Below, piece after piece: positions 12,230-22,830 of a stretch of DNA of 64,000 bases (its first letter is position 1; each line of letters starts with the position of its first letter). A program made the translations under genes and the position numbers. The DNA comes from Pyropia yezoensis (lineage: Eukaryota; Rhodophyta; Bangiophyceae; Bangiales; Bangiaceae), in assembly GCA_009829735.1 (NCBI GenBank), contig CM020618.1, forward strand, positions 43,290,878 through 43,354,877, in the 5' to 3' direction. The notes under the pieces were generated by a model. The model ran no database searches. It worked only from the letters and a program-made list of their open reading frames with translations, and was not told where the DNA came from.

Positions 12230-12357
12230 TTGGCGACAGCCGTCGGTGTGGGGGGGCGGGACGCTCATGTGCCCGCGCACACCGCCCCCCCCCCCCCCCC
12301 CCCCCCCCGCACGTCCCTAGCCGTGCGCGCGCCGCCCCTGCCTTGTCCCCCCCAGCC

Positions 12358-14130
12358 ATGGCGCTGGCCGCCCTCCCCGATGACCTGTGGCACCTGGTGG
12401 GCACCCACCTGCCGCCGCGGGACCTGCTCGCCTTTTCCCACACCTGCCGCGCCGCCCGGCGGGCGGCCGCCGCCGCCGTCGGCGCCGTCACCGTTGCGTC
12501 TGCCGACGGCGTGGAGGTGCGCGTCTACCTCTACCCTCCAGAGGGAAGTGGGCATCCCGCCGCTGCTGGCGACGTCGGCGGCGGCGGTACCGCTGCCGCT
12601 GTCGCTGCCGCCGCACCCCTGAAGCCGCCGTCGCTCTACCCCGCCAGCCCCGCGCGGCTGGTGGTGGCGGCGCCGCGGCTGGCGGCCGCCGACGGCCGCT
12701 CGCTGCTGTCCTTCCTGCGGTCCACCCGGGCGCGGTCGCTGGCCATCCAGTGGCGGGGCGGGACGGCCGCCCCACCACCACCACCCCCACCACCACCGCC
12801 ACCGCCACCGCCACCGCCCCCCCACCCCCCGCGTGACGCGGGCGCGTCGACGGCCGCCGACTTTTTTGGCACCCTCCTGGGCGGCCTCGCGGCGCTGCCC
12901 CACCTGCGGGACCTGGCGCTGGACGCCGCGGCGGTGGCGGCGCTGACGCCCGCCGACCGCCTGCCCCCCCGGCTGCACGGCCTCTCCCTCACCGACGTAG
13001 CGCCGGGGGGGGGGGGGTGGGGGTGGCCACGAGGTGCAGCTGCAGCAGCGACGGCGCCCCACCCGGCCGCCGCCGCCTGTCCCGCCGTCCACGCGGCGCT
13101 GGCGGCGGGCGCCCTCCGCACCCTGCGGGTGCACCCGCGGCCACAGGCTGCCGCCTACGCGGCCCTCTCACGCCCCCCCCCCGCTCTGGCGGCGGCTCTC
13201 CAGCCGGCTCTCCGGCACCTGTCTGTGGGCGGCTGGTGCGCCGACGCGGCCGCGCTGGCGGCGATTGCCCGCTGCGACGGCCTGACCACCCTCTGCCTGG
13301 CCGGCCGCACCGTCGGGCCAGGGGTGGGGGCGCTCGCCCTGCCCGCTTTGCCGGCGCTGCGGCACCTCTCGTTGGGCGGCTGCCCCCGCACGCGACAGGC
13401 GGCCGTGCGGGCCGTCCTGCGGGGCCGGGCTCTCGCGTCCCTCTCCCTTGTGGTGCCCCCCTACGCCGACGCGGCGGGGGTGGTGGCCACGGTCGCCGCC
13501 GCCGCGGAGCTGCCGGCGGCGGTGGCCCTCTGCAGCGGCACAGTGCCCACCGACGTGCGGCCTTTGGCGGGCCACCCGGGGCGGGGGGCCCTGCGGTCCC
13601 TGTCGTGTACGCTGGGTGGCGACGTGGGCGCCGTGTTGGCGGTGGCTGCTGCCGGCTTTCCAGCCCTGCGGGAGCTGTCCTTGTCCTTTACGGGGGAGGG
13701 GGGGGAGTACTTTTCGTGGCCCCGTGCCTTGTGCCTGGACCGGCTGTCGTTGGACTGGGGCACCGCCGGCCGCCGCGGGGGGGTAGACGTGAATGGGGTG
13801 CTCGCCCGCCTGGGCGACTCCCCCTCCATGCGCCGCCACCTGCGCTCCCTGGCCGTGCGGGCGGACCTGGCCACGGCGCTGGCCGACCCGACCATCCGCT
13901 CGCTGGCCAAGCTCCACCGCCTCACCTCCTCCTCGTGGTCGGTCCGCGGGGCGTGTGTGTGGGCCCGCTCCGAGGCGGTGCTGCGGGCCACCGTCTGTGG
14001 GAGAGTCCACACCCACTGGGTTGCGCTGTCGCTCCGCCTGGGCACGCAAACACGTACCGGGGAGGGGTGTGGAGCGGCGGTGGACACAGCCCTGGTCAAG
14101 GGGGCCGCGCACCCCAGTGGAGACTGGTGA
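12358..14130 (+). CDS. F-box protein with LRR-like region
   Basis: Probable substrate receptor of an SCF ubiquitin ligase. The F-box is at residues 6-40 (LPDDLWHLVGTHLPPRDLLAF ... HTCRAAR), the part that binds SKP1. It is followed by about 500 residues with repeated leucine-rich segments of the LRHLSLGGC and LRELSLSF kind, as in LRR-type F-box proteins, though the repeats are irregular. A poly-Pro tract (about residues 140-160) and an Ala-rich stretch interrupt it. The start was chosen because the F-box follows it at once and a TATA-like element lies upstream; an in-frame extension further 5' is Gly/Pro noise. Single exon, 590 residues. The last 50 residues lose the leucine pattern, so the true end could differ if an intron or frame error lies near 13960. 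Target unknown. Confidence 0.75.
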   Translation: MALAALPDDLWHLVGTHLPPRDLLAFSHTCRAARRAAAAAVGAVTVASADGVEVRVYLYPPEGSGHPAAAGDVGGGGTAAAVAAAAPLKPPSLYPASPARLVVAAPRLAAADGRSLLSFLRSTRARSLAIQWRGGTAAPPPPPPPPPPPPPPPPPHPPRDAGASTAADFFGTLLGGLAALPHLRDLALDAAAVAALTPADRLPPRLHGLSLTDVAPGGGGWGWPRGAAAAATAPHPAAAACPAVHAALAAGALRTLRVHPRPQAAAYAALSRPPPALAAALQPALRHLSVGGWCADAAALAAIARCDGLTTLCLAGRTVGPGVGALALPALPALRHLSLGGCPRTRQAAVRAVLRGRALASLSLVVPPYADAAGVVATVAAAAELPAAVALCSGTVPTDVRPLAGHPGRGALRSLSCTLGGDVGAVLAVAAAGFPALRELSLSFTGEGGEYFSWPRALCLDRLSLDWGTAGRRGGVDVNGVLARLGDSPSMRRHLRSLAVRADLATALADPTIRSLAKLHRLTSSSWSVRGACVWARSEAVLRATVCGRVHTHWVALSLRLGTQTRTGEGCGAAVDTALVKGAAHPSGDW

Positions 14131-15376
14131 CAGGGATTTCATGGGGTCCGTGGGTCCCACAGGTCGCGCGACGCCCGATGAACAGTGATGGGGGAAAGAA
14201 CCCCCGACCGCCTGCCGCGCAGGGACGGACGCCGAGTGGTGGCGCCTAGAAGTGGAAAGAAAGCGCCCCGGCTGTGTCTACGCACTGGCCAGGTGGCAGA
14301 GGCTGCCATTATACACTGGGGCCAATTCTTGTGGCGTCAGTGTGCCCCTCTTCGCCTCTTGGATGGGTCACTGTTTGCCGATGTCTGCGGATGTGGACGA
14401 CACCTCGCTCCATCCACCTCCTCCAATCACGCGAACGAGTTCACACAGGCAGTGGCCGAGGCCAAAAAAAGGGCTGCCGCAGCCACTCCCAGCTGCCTGG
14501 CGTCAGCCACGGCCCCTTTTGCACGGGGGTGCGCGCGTCGTCGACGCCCGCGCTCTCGACGTCCGCCCTCTTCGCTTCCGTCGTCCGCTGTACGCGCCGT
14601 GCCCTGCACCTTATCGTCGCACGAATTAATTCCTCTTTTGCTTGTTTTAATCTCACAAAGTTGCGCCTCGTTGTGAAGACATCGTGATTTCAACTGTCAG
14701 GCTCTCGACGACCGGCTGTCCGTAACGGGCGCGCGGCTGTGGCCGCCTTGCGAACGGGCGTCGGCGGGCCAATCGTGGACCATGGCGGGGAGGAGGAGCT
14801 TTGCCACAGGATCTCTTCCCGTGTGGAGGCGGAGAGCTTGGGCGCGCCCCTGCCAAGTCACGCCCGCCGGTTGAAGTGCATGCGTGGAGCAGCCGGCACG
14901 GGCTGTCCGCTCGTTGCAAGGCGGGTGCACCTCGCACGCCTGCAATTCAACAAGCGGCCGCATCTTTGAAGGCTGGGGGCGGCGTGGCAGGGCGCACGCA
15001 ACAGTCATTTGTGCGGTGCTTGTGGCCGGAGGTGGCTCGCAAAGCGCAATTCGCCCGTGCGCGCGCTTTTTGCCTTGTGGAAGACACACAGCGGTCTGGG
15101 TGCGTCGGGCTCGCAGGTACTGTACAGGACAGCGGCGCATGCCCCGGGCCCGTGCGCCCGTGCGTGCTGGTCGTAGCGAGAAGCGGGGGACCAACCCTGT
15201 ACTCATTCCTGCGCCCGCGTCCCGTCGGAGAAGGGTGCCTTGCCTTTTGTCTTTCCGTCGCGACTCTTGCCCCTCGGTTGCTAGCGGCCCGCGCTTGTGT
15301 CGGCCGTTTAGGGCGACGAGTTCCTCCCTTCTTCCCCTCCCCTCCCCCCCCCCCCCCCCTCCTGCTCTTGCTCACC
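14131..15376. other. Intergenic stretch, 5' region of the metacaspase gene
   Basis: Moderate GC compared with its surroundings. No recognisable coding domain. The metacaspase frame is open upstream of its probable start to 14801, but that extension has no similarity to the family and ends in a pyrimidine-rich leader (15320-15370) just before the chosen ATG. An AATTAATT string at 14624 is the only clear AT-rich spot. Confidence 0.5.
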
Positions 15377-17464
15377 ATGGCGCGGAGCGTTGATTCTCGC
15401 GGAAGCAAAGGCAGCCGCGGAACCCGTGAGCGCTTGCGCTCACACCTTCCGGGCGGGCGGCACAAGGACGACGAGAACCGGTCGGCGGGGACGGGGACGA
15501 GCAAAGGGAGCAAGCGGGAGCGCCTCAAGTCAAAGCTCAAGTTTTGGTCGCACAGCGACTCGGGCAGCGAGCGGGATGTGCCCGACCCAGATGAGTATGG
15601 GGACGGCGCCGGTTCCAGCAGCCGTGGCGTCAGCGACCGCCACCGCTCGACGGGAGATGGGAATCGGTCGCGCGACGGCGGCGGCCAAGACGACCAGAGC
15701 CAAGATGGCAAGGAGCACCGCTCCCGGCGGCAGCGGGTCAAGGACAAACTCAAGTCCGCCATCCCGTTTGTGGGGCACTCTTCAACAACCAGCACGAGCA
15801 GCAGCAGCTACATGGAGGAGCAGGCGGCCAAGGCGGAGGCTCGGGAGAAGCGCGCACAGGAGCGGGCGCGCAAGGAGGAGGATGTACCTGAGCCAGTCAC
15901 CTCCCCCGGAGGCGGGGGTGGAGGGGGAGTAGCCGGGGTGTCGTTTGAAGAGCCGCCAGAGGGTGAGCCGGACTTCAGCGCCGCCGACCACCCGTCGGCG
16001 CCTGACAAGGCCAGCTACTATGGCCGAGGGGGGGATGGCTACGGCGACGCTCCTGGTCAGCCAGACGCTACTCCTGGCTGGGATCCCGCTGTCTCCCCCG
16101 GAGTGGTGGCGGCTGCCATGGCTGCCGCAGGCCAGGTCTCGCGTGCTTTTGAGGCCGGCGCGCCGGGATGGCCGTACGAGGACCTAGCGCTCCAGCAGCT
16201 CTACCAAAAGGTAGGCGAAGGTGTCATCGCGTCGGCGCTGGCGGCCACCAAGCTGGCACACGGAGGCGGCGGGGGGGGTGGCGAGCGTCCACCTCCTGAA
16301 AACTTTGCCATCCCCATTCGGGGGGGGGGGGGAGACCGTATGGGCGATCGTGAGCGACGCGGTAGTGAAGGCGGCCGCATCGACGGCGGAATGGTCAGCC
16401 GCTCCTTTGGGGGCCCGCCAATGCCGATGCCGGGAAGCACCCGGTCGTCAATTAGCTCGAGCTCGGCCAGTCGCCGCCGCCGCGGAGGCGTCCGGTCGTG
16501 GCGCCCCACAGGTGTTCGCCGTGCCCTGCTCATTGGTATTACTTACGAGGGCAAGGCTCACCTACCCGGAACGGTGAACGACGTGCAGAACGTGGCGAAG
16601 CTTTTGTCGAGCACAGCCGCTTTTCACCGCCGGAACATGGTTGTCCTCACGGACAGCAAAGACCCGGGTGTGGGCGGCGGAGTGCGCACCGGTCCTGCGA
16701 CGCGTGCGTCCATCCTCCGTGAGATGCGGGCGCTGGTGTCGGGAACAACGGCAGGGGACTCCCTCTTCTTCCACTTTAGCGGCCACGGCTCGCAAGTTGC
16801 CGACAAGTCCAGCAGCGGCGGTGCTGCTGAAACAGACGGTATGGACGAGACAATTGTGCCTTCTGACTGGTCGAGCCCGGGCAGCGGAGGGGGTGGCATG
16901 GTCGTCGACGACGAAATCTACCAAGCAATGATCGAACCTCTGCCGGAAGGCGTCCGGCTGACTGCCTGCTTTGATGCCTGCCACAGTGGAACTGCGGCGG
17001 ACCTCCCCCACACTTTCCGCGCCGTCATGAAGGCAGGTGCAGGCGGCGGCGCTGCCGGCGGGGGTCCGATGTACGAGGTGATTAAGGTGGATTCACTTGT
17101 CGAAGCCCGTACGGGGCGACCGCTGCGTGCAGAAAAGGCAGCCAAGCGCGCTGGCCATGCCCGTGGCGAGGGTGAGGACGCCACTCTTCCGAGGGGGGAG
17201 GCTCTGGTCTTTTCCGCGTGTGCCGACGGCGGCACGGCCACCGGCACCTCGTCCCTCTCGTCGGACGGTACTCCCGCCGGTGCGATGACGTACGCATTCT
17301 GCAAGGCCATGCGCTCGGGGGGAAAGCAGGGGTGGAAGGATATGACCTACACCGAACTGCTCGGGCGGATGACGCGGACGATCCACAAGGCGGCGCCCGA
17401 CCAAGAGGCGCGGTTGAGTGTTAGCATGCCAGAATTCGACCCAAACACCCGGCTGCGGCTGTGA
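15377..17464 (+). CDS. Type I metacaspase
   Basis: Caspase-fold cysteine protease (family C14B) cutting after Arg or Lys, linked to protein quality control and cell death in algae and plants. The protease domain fills residues about 375-695: RRALLIGITYEG at the start, catalytic His470 in HFSGHGSQ, catalytic Cys535 in FDACHSGT, and an acidic DGMDETIVPSDW loop between them. No long p20/p10 linker is seen, so it fits type I. The first 370 residues are unusual: Ser/Arg/Lys/Asp-rich, charged and low-complexity, with short KDKLKS-type segments repeated (RLKSKLKFW, RVKDKLKSAIPF), then a Gly/Pro region. Plant type I proteins usually carry a zinc-finger prodomain, which is absent here. The start lies directly after a C/T-rich leader in a good context (ACCATGG). 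Single exon, 695 residues. Confidence 0.92.
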   Translation: MARSVDSRGSKGSRGTRERLRSHLPGGRHKDDENRSAGTGTSKGSKRERLKSKLKFWSHSDSGSERDVPDPDEYGDGAGSSSRGVSDRHRSTGDGNRSRDGGGQDDQSQDGKEHRSRRQRVKDKLKSAIPFVGHSSTTSTSSSSYMEEQAAKAEAREKRAQERARKEEDVPEPVTSPGGGGGGGVAGVSFEEPPEGEPDFSAADHPSAPDKASYYGRGGDGYGDAPGQPDATPGWDPAVSPGVVAAAMAAAGQVSRAFEAGAPGWPYEDLALQQLYQKVGEGVIASALAATKLAHGGGGGGGERPPPENFAIPIRGGGGDRMGDRERRGSEGGRIDGGMVSRSFGGPPMPMPGSTRSSISSSSASRRRRGGVRSWRPTGVRRALLIGITYEGKAHLPGTVNDVQNVAKLLSSTAAFHRRNMVVLTDSKDPGVGGGVRTGPATRASILREMRALVSGTTAGDSLFFHFSGHGSQVADKSSSGGAAETDGMDETIVPSDWSSPGSGGGGMVVDDEIYQAMIEPLPEGVRLTACFDACHSGTAADLPHTFRAVMKAGAGGGAAGGGPMYEVIKVDSLVEARTGRPLRAEKAAKRAGHARGEGEDATLPRGEALVFSACADGGTATGTSSLSSDGTPAGAMTYAFCKAMRSGGKQGWKDMTYTELLGRMTRTIHKAAPDQEARLSVSMPEFDPNTRLRL

Positions 17465-18072
17465 GCCGAGGGTTGGCGCGGGCGGGATGTCCGAGCAGGA
17501 GGTGGTGGGATAGTCGTAGATGTAGTCATGCCAAACGAACGTGCACTTGTGACTGCAGAGCGCATCACGTATGACCTGGATAAAGTGTGTGCTGCGACAG
17601 TCCACAAGCCAGGTTGACTCACTACGAGCAGCCCCAAACTGCTGTAGTAGACTGTCCGAGTCTGCATCAGACAAGGCGGACGCTCGACGCCTGGTGTGAC
17701 AGCAACGCAAAATAGATGAAAGAGAGAAGAAAAAACTGGCCACCCGCCCGCGCCGTGTCCCCAACAAAGCCAAGGATGGAAGCAATCAACCACACACACC
17801 ACGCCCACCGCAATGGGTCGTGCGCTCCCCACCTCCCAAGAAGGCCTTGCAACGACGGCGACGCCCCATCACAATAAGCTACCTGCAACTGCTGGACGCT
17901 CAGTCAACAGGTACACAAGCTCGCCCAACCGGTACCTGTCACACCAGTCCAACTCCGCCCAGACGGGGAGTGGCGCAGGCTCGGCTGCCGGCCCCTGCCC
18001 GCGCGTACATCCCGACGACAACCCCCACCACGCCACCAGTTCAGGCAAGATCAGGCCAAAAGAGGGAACCGC
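17465..18072. other. Spacer between convergent metacaspase and Rieske genes
   Basis: About 0.6 kb holding both 3' untranslated regions. Less GC-rich than the genes. No domain, structured RNA or repeat that I can support. Confidence 0.5.
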
Positions 18073-18669
18073 TCAATAGTACTCGCCCGTCGCCTTGCCC
18101 TTGGAGTCGAGCAGCCCCGCCCAATAGTTGGCCTCAAACGCCTTGACTGCGTCCACGTCCAGGAGGGCCTCAATGTAGCCAGCATTCTCGCGCACCGGGA
18201 AGACGGCCAGGTTGGAGGGCGGCTGCAGCTTGCCCAGCAGCGGGCCAAGGACGGGCGGGAAGGGGCACCACGCGCCCGACAGCTCGCCAGTCTTGAGGTC
18301 CCAGCTGCTCTTGTGCTGCGCGCACGTGAGGACGCCATCGCCAACCTCGCCGTCGGTCAATGGGGTGCCCAGATGCGGGCAGATGTTGGACGACGCGTAC
18401 ACCTGGCCGTCAAAGTCACACGAGACGAGGATGTTCTGGCCGGTAGTGTAGATGGGCTTCAGCTCCCCAGGCTCGATATCGGACGTCGGCAGCAGCTGCA
18501 CCCACGCGTCCGTCTCCATCCGCATCGGAGAGAAGGCGGGGAGGCGGGCGGGGGCAACGGCGGGCGCCGTGACGGCTGACCCGAAGGCCGTGCTCCGCCG
18601 CGTCATCACCGCCGACGAGCCGGTCGGCCGCGAGGCCAGGACCGCGCCCGCGGCCACAAAAGCGACCAT
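18073..18669 (-). CDS. Plastid-type Rieske [2Fe-2S] protein, copy 1
   Basis: Small Rieske-fold iron-sulphur protein of 198 residues. Cluster ligands are intact: CPH in SSNICPHLGTPL and CAQH in VLTCAQHKSSWDL, the C-x-H ... C-x2-H pattern of a ferredoxin-type Rieske centre. The first 45 residues (MVAFVAAGAVLASRP ... MTRRSTAFG) are Ala/Ser/Arg-rich with no acidic residues, as in a transit peptide. The C-terminus ends YWAGLLDSKGKATGEYY. The domain plus the GAWCPFPPVLGPLL segment resembles thylakoid Rieske proteins of the TEF5/PSB33 kind, but I cannot confirm that. The start is fixed by comparison with the second copy at 57.7-58.3 kb, which aligns from this Met with the same length. It diverges from RPL3 with about 0.95 kb between them. 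Confidence 0.85.
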   Translation of the reverse strand: MVAFVAAGAVLASRPTGSSAVMTRRSTAFGSAVTAPAVAPARLPAFSPMRMETDAWVQLLPTSDIEPGELKPIYTTGQNILVSCDFDGQVYASSNICPHLGTPLTDGEVGDGVLTCAQHKSSWDLKTGELSGAWCPFPPVLGPLLGKLQPPSNLAVFPVRENAGYIEALLDVDAVKAFEANYWAGLLDSKGKATGEYY

Positions 18670-19614
18670 GGTGCAAGAGAGGGCTGTGGCGGGGACAGGA
18701 AGAGGGTGTTGGGTTGAACGAGTCGGGTGCAAGGGGGGGAGGAACAGATCGCTACCGGAGCGGAAGGGAGGCGGATGGACGTAACCACGTAGGCTGTCAC
18801 CGTCAACAACCCTTCACAGCGACGGGGCTTCTGGGTGGCTGACCGCGCGCGCTGGCGGATTATGTGGGTGCCCTGGCCGTCGTGGGAGGGGAATGGGCCT
18901 GGCGCACACGGGAAGCCGCCTGGGCCAACGATTGTCGACGGTGTGGGCGGGGGAGGGATGGGGGAGATCGAGGGAAGCGCGCTCTCAAACTGATCACATT
19001 TTGGACGGGATGTCTGCAAGGCCGTGCGTTCGCCCCGGTTTTTTGTGTCAAGTGTGCTCCTCCGAGCCAATCAGACACGAGAACAATCAAAGCTGAGGAA
19101 ACTTTCATGCTTAAGGTCTTACCAAGCTGGTGTTGCACCGTGATATTGTTTGTCTCGTATGGGCACAGGGGGCGGCGAACACTGTCTCAGCCAATGGCAG
19201 CCGCAATCGTTGTGAAACACTCAATGAGACGCTCTTGCAAATCGCTGATGCTTTCGCCGCTTCGCATCAACCTGCAATACGGTTAGCGCGCTAGCCTTTC
19301 TCAAACAAGTACAGTTTAAAGAGAGCCATTCGCATTGTGGGCCTTAAGGGTTTGTATTGCACTAGAACATGGGACAGCTGCTATGATTTGATTGGATGCC
19401 CCATTTGTCGGGAATGGTCCAATCGATCGTCTCAAGTAAGGTCCGATCGTCAACTTTCAGTCGGGATCCTGCGCCGGTCACGGTCGTGCGCCGGGCGTCG
19501 TTGACGTCCCAGTCACCCCAGGGTTGGCGTCGTCTTCGTCGCCAGCGACATCGGCGGCAGCCCCAATTCTATCCCTTGCGACGATTGCGTATCGCCTGCG
19601 GGGTTGCTTCCACC
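18670..19614. other. Intergenic region between divergent Rieske and RPL3 genes
   Basis: Shared upstream region of two divergent genes. It is clearly less GC-rich between 19020 and 19420, with CCAAT-type boxes (CCAATGG near 19192, GGTCCAATCG near 19416) and short A/T runs. No open frame with a domain. Probably promoters of both genes and the 5' leader of RPL3. Confidence 0.5.
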
Positions 19615-20796
19615 ATGTCGCACCGGAAGTTTGAGCAGCCCCGCCATGGGTCTCTGGCCTTTCTGCCGCGCAAGCGCGCTGCGCGGCATCGCGGAAAGGT
19701 GAAGACCTTCCCCAAGGATGACGCGTCGAAGCCCTGCCACCTGACCGCCTTCATGGGCTACAAGGCGGGCATGACGCACATTGTGCGTGACGTGGACAAG
19801 CCGGGGTCGAAGGTGCATAAAAAGGAGGTGGTGGAGGCGGTCTCTATCGTTGAGGCGCCCCCTATGATTGCTGTCGGCGTGGTCGGCTACGTTGAGACTC
19901 CCCGCGGCCTGCGGTCCCTGAAGACGGTGTGGGCCCAGCACCTCAACGACGAGGTGAAGCGCCGCTTCTACAAGAACTGGTACAAGTCGAAGAAGAAGGC
20001 GTTCACGCGTTACACGAAGACTGCCTATGACGAGGGCGGCCTGGCGGCAGACATTGCCTTGATTGAGAAGCACTGCACCGTCGTGCGGCTCCTGGTTCAC
20101 ACCCAGATGCGGCTGATTCGCCTGCGCCAGAAGAAGGCGCACATGATGGAGGTGCAGATCAACGGTGGCTCCATCGCGGACAAGTTGGCGTACGCGCAGG
20201 GTCTTTTCGAGAAGCCGATCAGCGTCGACTCGGTGTTTGGCAAGGACGAGATGATTGACGTCATTGGTGTCACCCGCGGCCGCGGCTTTGAGGGCGTCAT
20301 CACCCGCTGGGGCGTGACCCGCCTGCCGCGCAAGACCCATCGTGGCCTCCGGAAGGTTGCTTGCATTGGCGCGTGGCATCCGGCGCGCGTGTCCTACACC
20401 GTCCCTCGCGCCGGGCAGATGGGCTACCATCACCGGACGCAGACGAACCTCAAGGTGTACCGCCTGGGTAAGGCGGACGATACGAAGAACGCCACCACCG
20501 ACTATGACCTGACGGAGAAGACCATCACGCCCATGGGCGGCTTCCCCCACTACGGTTTGGTGCGTGAGGACTTCGTGATGGTCAAGGGCGGTGTCCAGGG
20601 TCCGAAGAAGCGGGTGCTTACTCTCCGCAAGACGCTGTTCAACCAGACGTCCCGTGCGGCCCAAGAGGTCATCAACCTGAAGTTCATCGACACCAGCTCC
20701 AAGTTCGGCCATGGCCGCTTCCAGACATCGGACGAGAAGGCCAAGTTCATGGGCAGCCTCAAGAAGACCGAGGTTGCGGAGGCTGCGGCCGCGTAA
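19615..20796 (+). CDS. RPL3: 60S ribosomal protein L3
   Basis: Core protein of the large cytosolic ribosomal subunit, near the peptidyl transferase centre. The 393 residues match the family's usual length of about 390. It opens with [22 protein letters not shown] and contains [15 protein letters not shown], the W-finger region ([28 protein letters not shown]), and GGFPHYG with [20 protein letters not shown]. The last residues ([11 protein letters not shown]) are a short Ala-rich tail. The start is unambiguous because homology begins at the first Met. Single exon with strong codon bias to G/C-ending codons, as expected for a highly expressed gene. Convergent with Derlin. Confidence 0.98.
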   Translation: MSHRKFEQPRHGSLAFLPRKRAARHRGKVKTFPKDDASKPCHLTAFMGYKAGMTHIVRDVDKPGSKVHKKEVVEAVSIVEAPPMIAVGVVGYVETPRGLRSLKTVWAQHLNDEVKRRFYKNWYKSKKKAFTRYTKTAYDEGGLAADIALIEKHCTVVRLLVHTQMRLIRLRQKKAHMMEVQINGGSIADKLAYAQGLFEKPISVDSVFGKDEMIDVIGVTRGRGFEGVITRWGVTRLPRKTHRGLRKVACIGAWHPARVSYTVPRAGQMGYHHRTQTNLKVYRLGKADDTKNATTDYDLTEKTITPMGGFPHYGLVREDFVMVKGGVQGPKKRVLTLRKTLFNQTSRAAQEVINLKFIDTSSKFGHGRFQTSDEKAKFMGSLKKTEVAEAAAA

Positions 20797-21417
20797 GACT
20801 TGGCCCCCGCTTTGTAGGCACTTTGCTTCAATACCAAAGACACGTTTCCCATGGCCAGTTCCTTCTTCGACCGCCGCCTTCATCTCCGTCTGCTGTCGCT
20901 CGGTGTACCACCTCTCTTTTCTTTCTGCTGTCCGAACTTCATGTCAGAATGCGTGCAAGTTTCGCGTCCCAGATCCTTCCACATGGAAGGCCGCTGTGCC
21001 AGGTATTTTCTTTTATCTGAGCGCCAACAGCAGTTCGTATTGCGCATCCCTTTTGTCATGACTACAAGCCACGGAAGCCGGCCGACTTTCTGTTCCCCAC
21101 CTCACTACTCGGCCAACATCTGCTGACTGGAACTTGTGTAACGGCGGCGCGCAACAAAGCACCAATGCTGCGTCGCTGAAGAGGCACGTCACGTGCATGG
21201 GCATAGGGTTCACTGTGTGGACGATGCTGAGTGGAAGATGGGGTCACAGCGAAGTACAAGGCCGGGGGGCAGACCCCAGCTGACAAAACAGCTGTCGCTC
21301 CGCCGAGAACTACACGACACAGCATAGCCTGTACAATCCCCACAATCAAACAAGAGAATCCCAGCGGGCCAGAGAAGAACATAGCACAGAGAGCATACAC
21401 ACGCACGGCTGGCCGCC
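20797..21417. other. Spacer between convergent RPL3 and Derlin genes
   Basis: T- and C-rich 3' regions of both genes, less GC-rich than the coding parts. No domain or repeat seen. The poly(A) signals are not obvious. Confidence 0.5.
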
Positions 21418-22323
21418 TCAATTCGAGCCTAACCGCTGGCCAGACCCCCAGGAGCGACCCTGACTGGTCGCTGCCGCAACCGACGACCGCAGGCCAGCCG
21501 CAGAGAACCCCCGAGTCGCTCCTGTGGCTGCACTCGCATTGCCCGACGCTCCAAAGGACGCGCGGCCAGCCGGCGACGATGCGCCAGCGCCTGACCCTGG
21601 GCGCCTGGGCGCCGCGGGCTGCCCACTCCCTCCCTGGTTCAACCGCTCCACCGCGGTCACAACCCAAGAAGGCGTCTTGAGAGGCCGTGCGCCCCCACGG
21701 CCTGGCAGGGTTGGATAGATCTGGTCCATGAAGAAGTAGGCGTGGCCAACAAGAATGCCCACAATGCCCTGCCAGTCCAGTGCCCCACCATTGATGACAA
21801 AGAAAAGGGCTACCAGCGCAAAAGAAAGATAGCCCGCGGGGATGGAAACGAAGCCGTAGAGCGACACGGGGAGTGTAGGGTTGTGACGGCCCCACATGTG
21901 CACAATGGCCGAGATAAGGGCGGGGCCCAGCACCATAAATGGTGCCACCGCGGTACTCAGCAGCAGCCCCAGTGAGACGTACATCAGCGCAGCGACGTAG
22001 TCAGCAGTGTTTCCGCCAAAAGCACCCATTTCAAGCTGCCTAGAGTACTGGTAGAGGTACATGATCTTCAGCAAAAAGTTGAAGTTGAGCTTTTGCTGGT
22101 GCAGCAGCGTGAAGAGTGGGCGCCAAACATGGAAGCGGCCAAGGACCGCCGTCCAGTCGAGGACAAACACCGACGGGGATACCACGCCAAGTCCCGAACC
22201 ACACGTGACAGCGAGCGTGCCAAGCATCAGATAACGGGTGACCGGGGGAATGTCGGCTAGCCATGACGAAACGCTCGTCTCCCCAACCGCGCCGCGGCCA
22301 CCGCCACCGCCCTGGTCTGCCAT
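21418..22323 (-). CDS. Derlin, ER-associated degradation membrane protein
   Basis: Rhomboid-like pseudoprotease of the ER membrane that helps retrotranslocate misfolded proteins. 301 residues, single exon. Marks: WLADIPPVTRYLMLGTL near the N-terminus, FHVWRPLFTLLHQQKLNFNFLLKIMYLYQYSRQLE, then several hydrophobic segments and GHAYFFMDQIYPTLPG. About four to six membrane segments can be read between residues 25 and 215. The C-terminal 80 residues are Gly/Ser/Ala-rich and disordered, a likely cytosolic tail; I do not see a clear p97-binding SHP box. The start (MADQGGGG) was chosen because an earlier in-frame Met would add 66 residues without homology. Confidence 0.92.
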   Translation of the reverse strand: MADQGGGGGRGAVGETSVSSWLADIPPVTRYLMLGTLAVTCGSGLGVVSPSVFVLDWTAVLGRFHVWRPLFTLLHQQKLNFNFLLKIMYLYQYSRQLEMGAFGGNTADYVAALMYVSLGLLLSTAVAPFMVLGPALISAIVHMWGRHNPTLPVSLYGFVSIPAGYLSFALVALFFVINGGALDWQGIVGILVGHAYFFMDQIYPTLPGRGGARPLKTPSWVVTAVERLNQGGSGQPAAPRRPGSGAGASSPAGRASFGASGNASAATGATRGFSAAGLRSSVAAATSQGRSWGSGQRLGSN

Positions 22324-22830
22324 GCTCAGAACCAGATAATCGGCGTGCACGCAGGCCGCAAGGGGTGAAGAAGCGGTGAGGGAAACAGAGGGGCAGTCAG
22401 AAGGATGATGGCGCGGAGACAAGGGGTGGTTCCGAGGCAGAGGCGTTTGCAAGCCAAAACACAAACCTCGGCTTGGTGTCTGAAACAGGTGCTCCGGCAC
22501 GGAAATTGACCGTGCTGACAATAACTACTTGAGGACAGCAAGGAGCATGATCCATATCGTTTTCAATTGTTTCGGCAGTTGTATCGGAAAGTACAGATTC
22601 TAGGATAGTGGCTTATGTTTATACAGGGCAGGTGGGCTACTTCCTCCTCATGGTGAGATCGCGGCGACGCGGCGCGAGCGAGAGCCGCCGCCCGCCCCGG
22701 CGCACACCCCGCCTGCATCCATCGTATCCCTCTTGGGCGTGTCCTACACGTGCAGCGGCCCCCGTCTGCGCGCCTTTCTGACGGGCGGACGCGGAGTCTT
22801 CTTCCCTCTTTACTTCCGTATCTGCACATC
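22324..22830. other. Intergenic region between divergent Derlin and GTPase genes
   Basis: About 0.5 kb with an AT-richer core around 22500-22630. Probably holds both promoters. No coding feature. Confidence 0.45.

Larger units (their letters stand above)
9381..12357. other. Long GC-rich intergenic stretch
   Basis: About 3 kb between two divergent genes with no supportable coding region. Most of it is low-complexity GC sequence with G runs (for example 11479-11506 and 11768-11782). It contains a 12-bp hairpin, two overlapping palindromes, a less GC-rich island around 10890-10945 with the palindrome AACTACGTAGTT (10897-10908), and a TATA-like sequence near the F-box gene. Open frames here lack recognisable domains. 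Confidence 0.5.

Noticed and set aside
19513-20883. 456-codon frame antisense to RPL3
   Set aside because: It mirrors the RPL3 codons, a known artefact of GC-rich genes.
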